Assembly: GCF_963576615.1 (NCBI RefSeq)
Contig: NC_088708.1
Location: 8,556,001-8,620,000, forward strand
Length of the DNA stretch: 64,000 nucleotides
Direction of reading: 5' to 3'
DNA from: Watersipora subatra
Taxonomy: Eukaryota > Bryozoa > Gymnolaemata > Cheilostomatida > Watersiporidae
Below, in pieces: positions 45,801 through 54,769 of the stretch (position 1 is its first letter; every line of letters starts with the position of its first letter). The notes beneath the pieces were generated by a model that ran no database searches, was not told the DNA's origin, and was given only the letters and a program-made list of their open reading frames with translations. The position numbers and the translations under genes were made by a program.

Positions 45801-48662
45801 TACGATAGTGCACTACCATATGTATGATAGTGCACTATCATATGTACGATGGTGCACTACCATATGTACGATAGTGCACTATCATATGTACGATAGTGTA
45901 CTACCATAAGTACAATAGTGCGCTACCATATGTACGATAGTATGTGTGATAGTGCACTACCATATGTACGATAGTGTACTACCATATGTACGATAGTGCA
46001 CTACCACATGGACGATAGTGCACTACCATATGTATGATAGTGCACTACCATATGTATGATAGTGTACTACCATATGTACGATAGTGCACTATCATATATA
46101 CGATAGTGCACTATCATATATATGATAGTGCACTACCATATGTATGATAGTGTACTACCATATGTACGATAGTGTACTACCATATGTACGATAGTGTACT
46201 ACCATATGTACGATAGTGCACTACCATATGTACGATAGTGTACTACCATTAGTACGATAGTGCACTACCATATGTACGATAGTGCACTACCATGATATGT
46301 ATAGATTTTTGCCTTTTTATCCCACGACCAAACAGAGCGAAGCGATTGGTTGGGAGATTTATGATAAATGCACATGTGCACACAACTCCCGAAAATTATT
46401 CATCAACAATGAGACGAACCCTTGTATCAAAATTTCATCAACAAATTTAACCATCGTTTTTTAGAGTCGTTAAAGTTTAATAACGATACAAAACACATAC
46501 AAACCTATTTAAATATGTTACCAAGTCTTTATAAACCGTCGTTATTATCTTAAAACTTACCCATCTGATCGGATTATACACAAATAGACAGATTTATTTG
46601 GACGAAAATCGTTATTAAAACTTGCTAAGTCCCACTTTTATAAAAGTTAAGACCGGAAATTGAAAAGCCGAGCGACAAAGAATAGAACGATTAAGTCGTG
46701 CGCATTTCACGAAAAAATAACGTGCACTGTTCACCAGTCTATAGCATTGTCGAATTGCCGAAGGTTTCGGTAATTAACGTAGGAGTACTGAAATTGTTTC
46801 ATTTTTGCCGATTTCAAATTAACTGACATTTTAGACACTTGAGTACTTTGGTATTCTAACTGATGTCCAACACAGTGTAAGTAAAGGAAATGACGATGAT
46901 ATTTTTTTCTAACGATTTTTATGAGATTACGATATTTAATTATAAGTTTGGATATTCTTCTTGATGCTTCTTGATATTGTTAGCTATGACGTTTTGAAAT
47001 GTAAACAAAATTGTGCATTGGTTTTTTATTATTACTGTATTACTATTACTAAGTTTGGATATTCTTTTTGATACTTCTTGATATTGTTAGCTATGACGTT
47101 TTGAAATGTAAACAAAATTGTGCATTGGTTTTATATTATTACTAGATTAATAATATTGGTTATTCTAATAATATCAGTGCATTTTACTTCTAATATGGGC
47201 CAATATTGCATTTCTTCTACTGCAGAGGGAGAGATATAAACGTATATTCTTTTCCTTTCATTATTGCTGTTTGTTGTATATAATAACACCCACACCCAGT
47301 ACATTACAGCTACCATTGCAGTTATCCTATTGCGCTGCAGTGCCATTTGACTGCTAATATTGCATTTTTCAACCATCAGTGCCCTTTCTTTTTTCCAATA
47401 TCACTTTGGTCGTGGGCTGTATGACAGTGGAATTTCTAGTTATTGCTACTTTTAGTACATAATGCAGCATGACACCTGCATTCAGTGCAAAAGCGTTCTT
47501 TTTTTCTCCAACATTTTGAGGGGGTATAAGAGTATTGAATATGAAAACGACCACTACGTACAGATATAATCCTAGAAAGCATAGGACTAATGCGAGAAGA
47601 TACCGAGTGAGAGATGGGAAGAGGGTGGCTATGTTGCCTTAGCCTTGAAACTTATCATACATAAGGCATGATGACATATGGCTATGCTCACAACTGCGCT
47701 GCTACTGCGCCGTCGTAATTACAAGATATTTGTATTAAATGAATATCGGAGCAGTTTTGAAGTCCGTCGTTGCTCCAAGTTGTCAGTAACTGAATACCTT
47801 GTTTAACAAGGACTACCTGTGCTTGATGTAATTGACGGTGTGGTATTTTGAGTAGCGTCAGAGCTGCAGCTATTGTAAACTCACCTGCATGCATGCATAG
47901 GCATTGGAAGGGTCTTGGTGTCATTTCCTAGTCAAAGAAATTGCTCTAGTAGTTACTTCTTGGGAATATCTTGGTTGATCGTTCATCAGCCAAAAGCTGA
48001 TGGTATAGATTGTTAGCCAGTGCAATTCTTGTTTAGCATGTAATTATTCACATTGGCTTTTAAAAGGTTAGCGTTTAATTGATGGGCTATCAATGCATTG
48101 TTGCAAAATACGTAATACCTTTGTAAAAAAATTTCACTCTATAACAGCCAAATATTATTCGTTAAAAACCCACACTGTTATTAACTTATTATGTTTCATC
48201 ATTTATTTTTGTAATTGTCGTTGGCGCAGCAAAGATAATCTTGCAAAGATAATCTTGCAAAGATAATCTTGCGCCTTCTGTCAATAACCAAGCAGGAGTA
48301 CTTAGCTCCTACATGTCAGTTTGTGGCCATTAAAAATTTATTGCTTCAGAATGTTGGGTTTCTCATCTTATCACTGCTACATTATTAGCTTGCTTTTAAT
48401 GAAATTGGTTGCATTTATATGAGGTCACAATGACTGCCATGTGCTATTGCATCATGCAGGTAACTTCAACTACACACTCTACGAGAAGGTTCAGCTGCGC
48501 ACATTGACTGTCTGCCTGGTTTGTGGGTCCTACCAGTGCCCGTACTGCCCTCACTATGCCTCTGCACCTGGACTCACTCCAAGCATTTCTCTTACTGCCT
48601 TTACCGTTATTATTACGCTATTTTTATTAAAATTCCAACACATTTCCACTATATTAAAATGA
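21781..48662 (+). CDS. Mcr: thioester-less alpha-2-macroglobulin family protein (CD109/Mcr type) with LDLa module
   Basis: There are 28 coding exons: 21781-21863, 21931-22204, 23527-23695, 23899-23969, 24077-24248, 24624-24708, 24813-24924, 27081-27305, 27622-27816, 28106-28276, 28466-28654, 28740-29027, 29275-29443, 31934-32169, 33598-33807, 33945-34085, 34375-34546, 35143-35340, about 35490-35568, 38009-38189, 38507-38623, 39428-39605, 39718-39962, 42002-42163, 42553-42755, 42879-43050, 44747-44858, 48460-48662. They join in one frame to 1603 aa. The order is signal peptide, macroglobulin domains (EVSVFIQLSRPFYRQGQT is a family landmark), bait region with LDLa (697-735), WEDQ/TTWVVSGFAMS block, thioester-domain fold with GTGAE instead of GCGEQ, receptor-binding-like domain (GGQSGMSVMEV, VFEYYEP), and Cys-rich tail with hydrophobic anchor. 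Family members trap proteases, act as opsonins or, for insect Mcr, work at septate junctions. Orthology to Mcr is inferred from architecture; a CD109-like name is the alternative. Confidence 0.93.
21931..22204 (+). CDS. Mcr: macroglobulin exon 2: first macroglobulin domain
   Basis: In phase with exon 1 this exon reads CRTYLIVAPTTVRPNQ, matching the conserved start of MG1 (in CD109, FLVTAPGIIRPG as I recall it). The first 19 codons (IAIIIKYMTIYLTLCVIMQ) are unusually hydrophobic and have no counterpart that I know in the family. A second acceptor-like CATGCAG at about 21988 would remove them, but joins to exon 1 with an immediate stop. The exact 5' boundary is therefore uncertain, and a missed micro-exon is possible. 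Confidence 0.7.
24995..25640. repeat. 21-bp minisatellite, about 30 copies
   Basis: The unit is about CAGTCTATACATATGAGTTC plus T, with many variants (CTACACATATG, ATGAATTCT). Short plus-strand frames repeating MSSQSIHM are by-products, because 21 is a multiple of three. Confidence 0.9.
25725..27057. repeat. 14-bp minisatellite, about 95 copies (1.3 kb)
   Basis: The unit is ACTCTGTTATCCGC with a frequent ACTCTATTATCCGC variant. A 42-nt period (three units) keeps two plus-strand frames open for more than 450 codons, but these are not genes: no start context, no family, and they lie inside a spliced intron. The purine/pyrimidine skew is strong. Larger blocks of variant order recur (for example the TCATCCTCACTCTGTCATCC block near 26097 and 26572), showing duplication of multi-unit segments. 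Confidence 0.95.
28297..28353. repeat. 19-bp GC-rich repeat, three copies
   Basis: GCCAGGCCAGCGCGGTGCT is present three times in the intron 28277-28465. It is notable only for being GC-rich in an AT-rich region. Confidence 0.85.
29275..29443 (+). CDS. Mcr: macroglobulin exon 13: LDL-receptor class A module in the bait region
   Basis: The exon encodes residues 679-734. Cys697, 706, 712, 719 and 725, plus Cys735 made by the split codon to exon 14, give the spacing C-x8-C-x5-C-x6-C-x5-C-x9-C. The acidic calcium-site end ECGYDRRDEMGC corresponds to the LDLa consensus DCxDGSDE, with two of the usual acidic positions replaced by Tyr/Arg. LDLa modules bind calcium and often ligands. Most alpha-2-macroglobulins have a protease-sensitive bait segment here; Drosophila Mcr is known for an LDLa at this place. 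Confidence 0.85.
29444..31933 (+). other. macroglobulin intron 13, inside the LDLa module
   Basis: This 2.5-kb intron splits the last LDLa cysteine codon (T|GC). Near 30780-30915 it contains three repeats of a GTGGCGGTCAAATAGAGGTG-like motif ending in TTTTACGGTA, which looks like the end of an interspersed element whose other end I cannot place. No exon or RNA gene is seen. Confidence 0.55.
32170..33597 (+). other. macroglobulin intron 14
   Basis: I see no repeat or exon in this 1.43-kb intron other than short AT runs near 32880-32900. Both boundaries fit the reading frame. Confidence 0.75.
35143..35340 (+). CDS. Mcr: macroglobulin exon 18: degenerate thioester site
   Basis: The exon encodes GDVVGVSFF... 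RQPYGTGAEAVFNFAVNVYT, residues 988-1053. It aligns with the conserved GDVLG ... MPYGCGEQNMINFAPNIY block of CD109 and relatives. The reactive Cys is Thr1015, and the following Glu-Gln is Ala-Glu (codons 35220-35234). The thioester therefore cannot form, although the fold around it (PYG, NFA, NVY) is kept. The phase joins both neighbours and no stop is present, so this is not a pseudogene exon. The acceptor (GTGAATAG|GTGATG) has a weak pyrimidine tract. Confidence 0.9.
35569..38008 (+). other. macroglobulin intron 19, host of the snapback Tc1 element
   Basis: This 2.44-kb intron holds the palindromic transposon at 35669-36743. The remaining 1.3 kb shows no exon. The donor is TG|GTAGGC and the acceptor ATCTATAG|GTTAAC. 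Confidence 0.85.
35669..36743. mobile_element. palindromic (snapback) Tc1/mariner element with transposase N-terminus
   Basis: TA flanks both ends (35667-35668 and 36744-36745). The 502-bp arms 35669-36170 and 36242-36743 are reverse complements with hardly any mismatch (one seen: G/A in the GCAAAGCG-AGCAG block). The 71-bp centre is single-copy. From 36114 the left arm and centre encode PRHLTEAKRAVIVHLYQEGK then SQREIAKK, the first helix-turn-helix of Tc1-type transposases. The stop at 36201 follows, and KSTVCNTIKRF, the second half of that motif, continues in another frame from 36206. The catalytic DDE region is absent. The element is non-autonomous and young. Confidence 0.92.
38295..38365. 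repeat. ~26-bp repeat, three imperfect copies
   Basis: TACCTACCTGCCTATTG blocks recur with spacers in the intron 38190-38506. It is a minor intronic repeat. Confidence 0.65.
38624..39427 (+). other. macroglobulin intron 21
   Basis: The 804-bp intron is AT-rich, and I see no repeat, exon or RNA gene in it. Confidence 0.75.
40040..40325. repeat. 36-bp minisatellite, about 8 copies
   Basis: The unit is about ACATGTTGACTATTGCTTCT plus GACTCACAACTAGTAT. It lies in the macroglobulin intron 23 (39963-42001). Because 36 is a multiple of three, it leaves open frames on both strands, which are artefacts. Confidence 0.9.
41235..41988. mobile_element. mariner/Tc1-type MITE ending next to exon 24
   Basis: The body is 41237-41986 (750 bp) between TA dinucleotides. 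The terminal inverted repeats are CAGTCATACCTCAACATACG at the left and the complement of CACTGTCAAACCTCGACATACGAG at the right. More CTCGTATGTC and CTCGTATCTC motifs lie subterminally. No transposase is visible. The right end is only 15 bp before exon 24 of the macroglobulin gene, leaving room for little more than the pyrimidine tract CTCTTTTTTCAG. Confidence 0.8.
43051..44746 (+). other. macroglobulin intron 26
   Basis: The 1.7-kb intron has no supported exon. At about 44127-44150 it carries a perfect 24-bp palindrome (GAAAATTGTGATGTCACAAT plus TTTC) overlapping a second TTCGACGTCACAATTTTCGA block. Open frames here on both strands have no recognisable product. Confidence 0.65.
45595..46292. 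repeat. 22-bp minisatellite with palindromic unit, about 31 copies
   Basis: The unit is about ACCATATGTACGATAGTGCA plus CT. It contains the self-complementary cores CATATG, GTAC and AGTGCACT, so each strand can form serial hairpins. Variants (GTACTACC, ATGATAG) are spread through the array. Confidence 0.93.
46941..47140. repeat. two-copy ~105-bp direct duplication
   Basis: Both copies contain TTGTTAGCTATGACGTTTTG and AAATGTAAACAAAATTGTGC and differ at only a few bases, so the duplication is recent. The first copy carries a short extra ATTACTGTATTACT stretch before the second. Confidence 0.88.
48460..48662 (+). CDS. Mcr: macroglobulin exon 28: cysteine-rich tail and C-terminal anchor
   Basis: The exon encodes residues 1537-1603. 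It has five cysteines in a short span (CLVCGSYQCPYC), then a Ser/Ala/Pro spacer and a hydrophobic run SISLTAFTVIITLFLL with a short basic end KFQHISTILK. CD109 ends the same way (CDLCSDVQGCRPC, small residues, hydrophobic tail) and is GPI-anchored. Here the 10-residue tail after the hydrophobic run allows either a GPI signal or a type I transmembrane helix. Secreted alpha-2-macroglobulins lack such a segment. TGA is at 48660-48662. Confidence 0.88.
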
Positions 48663-49062
48663 AATCCTAGCATGAGTGTTTGTGCTATTGCATCAAGTGC
48701 AACAATTTGTATTTTCATTTGATTCTTACTACTTTTAATTATTTCAATGTTTTATATGTCAATTTACGCTAATTTGTTGCGGATAGGTTGTGCCAGGTTG
48801 CCAGTTGCTGCTTGCATTTAATGTTAATTTGTCAAGACAATGGCAAAATGGTGAAACTGACATGCTTTCTGGCTTGTAATCAGCAAAAGCTTGTGCTGTT
48901 GATGTGTTGGCTGTACAAATAATCAAAAACCTTTCTTTAGGCAGAAAAATAGCACTGGCAGCGCGGCAATCTATGTTCTCCTACTTTCTTTGGTATAGTT
49001 ATTAATAGTACAACTGTTTTTGCCAGTTTTTGATACATTTCGTATATTCAAGTTCACATTCC

Positions 49063-49148
49063 ATAATGCTAGACATTCCATAATGCTAGACATTCCATAA
49101 TGCTAGACATTCCATAATGCTAGACATTCCATAATGCTAGACATTCCA
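49063..49148. repeat. 17-bp repeat, five copies
   Basis: CATTCCATAATGCTAGA is repeated in near-identical copies. It lies a few hundred bases after the macroglobulin stop codon. Confidence 0.88.
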
Positions 49149-50336
49149 TGATGGTGTTAGACCCACTCTACTGCTCATGGTGGGCTGCTGGCATTTGTGA
49201 ATAATCTTATATTTTTATGAATTCATCCATATGAAGAATGTTTTCACACTGTATATGCTTTCCACTATAAACCTATTTTCTATTTTACAACATAAGTGCA
49301 TGAGATATTCACAACATTCCCATGGTTCATACATGTACAATATAGTATTTAAACCGAATAAAAATATCTTTTGTCGTATCACATTTTTAGAAGGTTTAAA
49401 ACCTGACATGAAAGCTCTGGAAATTTGTCATAAAAGTTATTATCCAATCACAATGTCTCTTCAGATAGGCCAGGAACAAGGTATCTGTGAGTCTGGCAGC
49501 CACATTGATTATTTTCTAAGTATGAGAATGATAAGGTAATGAAGACAACAAAGGTTTGCTAACGAAACTTGAGTTTTTTTTAAATTCACAGGATAATTTA
49601 GCATGAGAAGCTGACACGTGAAGGCAATTCATGGCGAACATTTACCCTCTACTACATGCTGACTGGGTTTATCAAGTTCATAAAGTTCCTTGCTCTTTGA
49701 AGTCCCTTTGTTTGCTAACCAGTTAGTGTTGATTTTCCTTATCAGCATCATTATTTTAAAAGCTATGGTATTTAGTCATTGATAGCACACCTGGGGTGTG
49801 AGATTAAAAAATGAGAGTTCTTTTTGGCAGCTAAACAGCCTGGCAATCACTAATTTGATACCACCTCAACATTATTGCGTGAAATTTCATTGGTAGTTGT
49901 CCTCAAGTAGTAGGGGTTGAAACTACCTCCATGTATGCTTTATCATTTTCTGTAAAGAACAGATTTCATGTGCTCACGAGTGTCCATGCGTATCTCTAAA
50001 GTCGACATGTATGGTAGTTTGGTTCAGTTTTTACTTTATACTTCCTAATGAAAACTTTCTGGAATATAGCTCATCGAGCTGGTAACCTATAGCAAGCAGA
50101 ACCAACCTAAGCAGAAATTCACTGGTATTGGCTCTTCATGGTCTGTCAGGGATCAAAATTGCTAGAACTAATTGGTTTTTTAGAGGAAATGTGATGAAGT
50201 CACTATGGCTAACTGCTCACAATATGGACTGTTCAATGATTTGAAAGCTCTTTCCTGATTTGGAACCTAGTTTGTATTGAGTGCAGAGTGATCTTGGCAA
50301 TAAAAATCCTTGTCCCTGAGCATTAGAACAGAATTC

Positions 50337-50627
50337 AGTTTCTATGGCGCCTTACAGTGCCTCGCGTTGCGTGTTCACAACTCGATTTGTAAACACGCAA
50401 CGCGAGTTTGTAAAAGTAAGGTGCAATATATTGGTATTACGGTAGCATAACTGTAGATCTGGTTACATTAACAATGATACATCAATAGGCACCCGTTAGC
50501 TAATAGAAATTAAACTATGTATGTATGTACTGTAAAACTAGAGCTAATGGCGAATTATAGTGTCCCGAGTTGTACAACTCAAGTTGCGAACACGAAACGC
50601 GAGGCACTGTAAGGCGCCATAAGTTTC
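50337..50627. mobile_element. 279-bp MITE with GGCGCC-containing terminal repeats
   Basis: The body is 50343-50621. The left end TATGGCGCCTTACAGTGCCT and the continuation CGCGTTGCGTGTT are mirrored by the right end GGCACTGTAAGGCGCCATA. AGTTTC flanks both sides (50337-50342 and 50622-50627) as a probable 6-bp target duplication. Inside the left end is a second, perfect 15-bp hairpin (50361-50375 with 50392-50406). No coding capacity. The superfamily is not clear from these ends. Confidence 0.75.
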
Positions 50628-53600
50628 AGTGTGTGGATAAATTTAAGCATAATGAGATTAGATGGTGTAAAGTTCATGTGAGCACCATAACTTTGAGCTA
50701 AAACTCTTTTGAAGCTCATTTATATGGTATATGATAATTTTAAAAGCTCAATTTTTGTGTTACTAGGGAGTGATCTGAATAGTGCTTTTTCTTGTGCTGA
50801 CAAAATTAGTGCTTTATTGGTAAGCAGTATTATTATAACAGAAGTGCAATTCAGAGACCGGTTCAACGTTCTTACTAGAAGTCGCAGATGCTACGATTTG
50901 CATTCTTAATCTAATAATAAAATTTAATAAAATACTTTTTTGTAAATCCAAGGAAGACAAGTGCTAATAGACAGATAGCTGTTCTGAACAGCTAGACTAG
51001 GACAAAGCACAGTGGATGATAACAACTCATCACTGTTTTAGCTAGCCATCAAATCAACAAAAATATTTGAAGAAATGAAAGCTTTTTTGGTAGTAACATG
51101 TAGAAATGAATGTGGCCTCAATAGAGCAATAAAATTCTATCAAGGCGCTGTTGCCATGATTTCTATATGAGATTATTGTCCCGAACGATCAAACCTGGAT
51201 TGTGAAGCGCACAGTAGGAATTGTTCACTCTCAACCATTCCGGGTAAATCTAGCCACCGAATTTTACCCTACCAAAAGGATGCAGAAACTTGGCTAATGC
51301 ATCCACCCAAGCAGTGAGTCCAATTATCGTTATATTTGTAAGCTGGAAATCTAAGTGAGTCGTTAACACACGCTCTCGTCAACAACATTCGCCCATATCT
51401 AACATTGGGATGATTCATCCAATACGAAAACCCTTGAGCGTCCAAATCACAAGAATTCTTATTGCGCTTCAGTTGGCCTTCTGGCTAATATTTCATTTCG
51501 CCTTGTGCCAAGTTGGATACCCGAGTTAACGGTTTTGAATATTTCTCATATAGGGCTTGTATTTCTACAATTAGGCTTCGGTGTAAGATTTCCCACCTTC
51601 TATCCTTAGCTATAGTTTTGTAATTTGCCAAATTGAGAAAAATCACAGCGATGCTGTGAGTAACCGCACACATATAAACCTTAGTTCATACCCTATATTG
51701 TTTTTAATTCATGACTCGACACATGGTTCGTATTAACAAAATTATCCATTATTTGGCAATATTGAATGGCGAGAGGCGAAGTTTTGTACATACTATCTTA
51801 CTTGCTCAAATTTGGCTCGTGTACAGATTCAGCGAGATTTAGTCATTTTTACGATGAAAATGATAGTTTTTATGCCATTTGGTGTTAATGGATACAAGCT
51901 TCGCTTCTTATTGTGTTATTTAGTTAGGTTGCTAAGCTATTAGGTGAGCAGGTTTAAATTTGACGTTTTCCACAGTGAATATATGGACAGGTTTGCTGTT
52001 TACTATATATGTTATATTTAGGTACAGAGAAAAATGGTTTCCAAGTACTTTTCTTATAATTAATTAAAAAGTTAGAATAGCAAAACGTAAACTGAAATAT
52101 TGAAATTTTTCCACTAATTAGTCGAACTAAAAACTGGTTAAGTATTTTCCTAACATATTAATTTGGCTAAGAAACTTAACATGAGAATTGTAATCTAAAT
52201 TAGTGTTGCAGGTACAATCAAATTGTTTGACGATAGCATGAAATTCATGAGTCTAGTATGATTAACACTTCCCACAATATTATTTCAACTCAGCTAAGTA
52301 ATAAAGGGCATCTAAATAGCTACTGTCAATGCTTAGCAGAAAACTGCTGTGGTTTTGTAGACAGCTGACTGAAGAGTTAATGTAGCTACCCTAAAAGCAT
52401 TGTTTTTAAAGACATCAACTAAGTGTATTGAGTAAGCTTACTGTCTTATTACACTTGGTCAAGTTCTTGAAATAAGGCATGGTATAAGCCCTAGCTTTTA
52501 AAACAGTTTTTATATACTTAACTAAAACTGTTAATGTCTTAAAATTAAAGTAAACACATTTCAAATATGCTGTATTTTAAAGAATATATGTTTAATTATC
52601 CTGTACTTATTATTCAACAGATACATCTTGCTCAATTCTTGTAACAACAAGATTAAACTAATCAGCAGTAACAGAAGAGAAAAATACAGACATTGCTCAT
52701 AAGTTTAAATAAACTGGTAAACATGTATTATGTAATATATATATATGTATATATATATATATATGTCTTATAATTACAATACAGTAATTTGAGATATATT
52801 AACTCATAGTAGTTCTTGGATAGTTTATGTGACACGAAACAGCCTATTTGGTACGGATTTTTGTATATTTATCAATTTGGTCTTTTTATATTTATTACTT
52901 CCACAATGTTGATTGTTTTACCATAATTTAAAAACTGGCTTACACTAGATGTCATGAAGTGCAGCTTTTGTACTCAACTACTTAGAACGATTTGGTGACA
53001 AAATACACTTGTTCTCTCAGCCGCTCTTTTCACTTTTAGCTTTGATCTGAAACATTAAAGAAGAAACACCCAATAGTAGCCACAATTTACAAATTAATTA
53101 TTCATAAATCAAAACACTAGAACAATGAACTAATCGGCGTAAAATCAAAGCCGCCAGAATCTGTGAAATATGTTTACTTACGACGACAGTAAAATAAGCC
53201 TTCTTGTGTTTTAACTTGTTGAATAATTGTAATAAACTTTTTGTGGCTACCAACAGCTGTAATTGTAAGCTTTTTATAATTATGTTTTTTGCCTTATAGG
53301 CCTAATTAAATTAAGGAGATTTGGCTCTCAAGGTACAATACCTTTTTATGCGGCATAAAACTTGTGTTGAGCTTATAACTGTGTGGTGTCATCTTAGGTG
53401 GTCCTATTCAAATTTTTTTTCCTTTTATCTGTTTGTAATTGTATATAATTGTATCTGTAACTTTAATGTTAATTTAAGTCTACTCCATCAATTATTATTT
53501 GCGCTGCTCAAATACAACTTTACTACTTTAATTTTTGATTACAAAAATGTCATCAGCTGCAATTTATTGATTTGTACTGAATTATTTTTCATCAGTTACA

Positions 53601-54689
53601 CTAGTGGACAGGCTATGAGTTTAGTAGCTTGGTATTTTGGAACAACGATTTGGTGTAGTTAGACACTGAAGTTTACAAAATCATATGACAAGCTCCTTTT
53701 GACGGATGAAATAAGCGTTGGCTGCATGTTAGTAAATCTTTCACAACTCATTCGTGAATCTAATTTGCCAGTTTAGTGAGTTGATTTGTCCATCATAATA
53801 CAAAAGGGTTACAAACTAGTCGTATAGAAGACACTATCAGGCAGGTTTGATAGTCAAAAATATAAGCTCTTTTATAAAAAGGCTTGGTCTGAATTAAGTG
53901 GACAGTTTCAGTAATTCACCAGTTATATTAAGCTTTTTCGCTGGAAAGTATATTTATGCACTATGACTCCTGAACCTTCACACAAGATTTACAAATGTTA
54001 ACTTTTGAACACCTTTTTCTGTGCCCAATTTTACTGTAAATCCTCATGTACATTTCAATCTGGTTATCACAAGGATTTGTGGTAAGAAACCTGTGGCTTA
54101 CTGGCTTTTTACATAGCAACTAATATACAGGTGATCCAGCATCTCGTGTTTTTGCTTCAAGCAATCAGTGGAGAAGTGTTAGAACATGGCTACGCTGACA
54201 TATTAGGAACTAGGGAAATATTAAATATCTCACATCTACCTTGGTGTAACGCTCTTTGGTTTGATGACCTCATATTAGCAATACTGTATTATAATTGGTC
54301 AATCAAGCGTGGATATTTTTAAGTGTACAAGCTTGAGAGGAGAGAGGGTTGATCACCTGCATTAGGCTAGCTACTCTTACTGTGTAAATATCATCGGCCT
54401 ATTTGCTGTAGTTGCTTGTTTAAAGATATGTGTAGTGGCTGGTCACAGGTAGTGATAGCCAGTTAACCTCTTCTGTCAACCGCGAGTCGTTATCGTGAGC
54501 GGCTGAAGCACCATAAATATAAGCTTGGCTTCTATTTCCCATCCTTTATTTGCACTATTTCATTCAAATGCAAAACTTATTTTGGCATTTTTAGCCCAAC
54601 CTTGGTTAAGCGTAGAAAGAGCGAAACTGAGTCCAGCATTCTTCAGAGCGCACAGTTTCAAGACAGCTGATGGAAGTTTAAAATATCGA

Positions 54690-54769
54690 TGAGGAATGGT
54701 GTGCCTGAGTCAGCTTCTAATGATGGCCCTGCTGGTATCAACTGCTGGAACGACATTCCCATCGACAGG
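54690..54769 (+). CDS. candidate first exon of the right-hand gene
   Basis: An open stretch ends at CGACAG|GTCATT. Two frames are possible. One starts at ATG 54690 (MRNGVPESASNDGPAGIN...), looks the more protein-like, and ends in phase 2. The other starts at ATG 54721 (MMALLVSTAGTTFPST) and ends in phase 1, which is what the exon at 57142 needs. The donor is weak, and I cannot decide between these or exclude chance. Confidence 0.3.

Larger units (their letters stand above)
44859..48459 (+). other. macroglobulin intron 27, the largest in the gene
   Basis: This 3.6-kb intron holds the 22-bp array at 45595-46292, a ~105-bp direct duplication at 46941-47140 and a 16-bp triplet at 48225-48270. 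No exon or RNA gene is seen in the rest. Confidence 0.8.
48663..54689. other. 6-kb stretch between the two plus-strand genes
   Basis: It holds the 3' UTR of the macroglobulin gene (no clear AATAAA just after the stop), a 17-bp repeat at 49063-49148 and a MITE at 50343-50621. A (TA)-rich run lies near 52735-52765. A plus-strand stretch near 49388-49480 (EGLKPDMKALEICHKSYY) has an acceptor-like TTTTTAG before it and GTATCT after it, but it is too isolated to call an exon. Confidence 0.45.

Noticed and set aside
45595-46292. Regular direct repeats that superficially resemble a CRISPR array (also 55838-56158, 57310-58020, 58455-60260, 63285-63790)
   Set aside because: The units are contiguous with no unique spacers, and the genome is animal. 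They are minisatellites.
53321-53662. 113-codon plus-strand ORF
   Set aside because: AT-rich, Phe/Leu/Tyr-biased translation with no splice sites or family; typical chance ORF.
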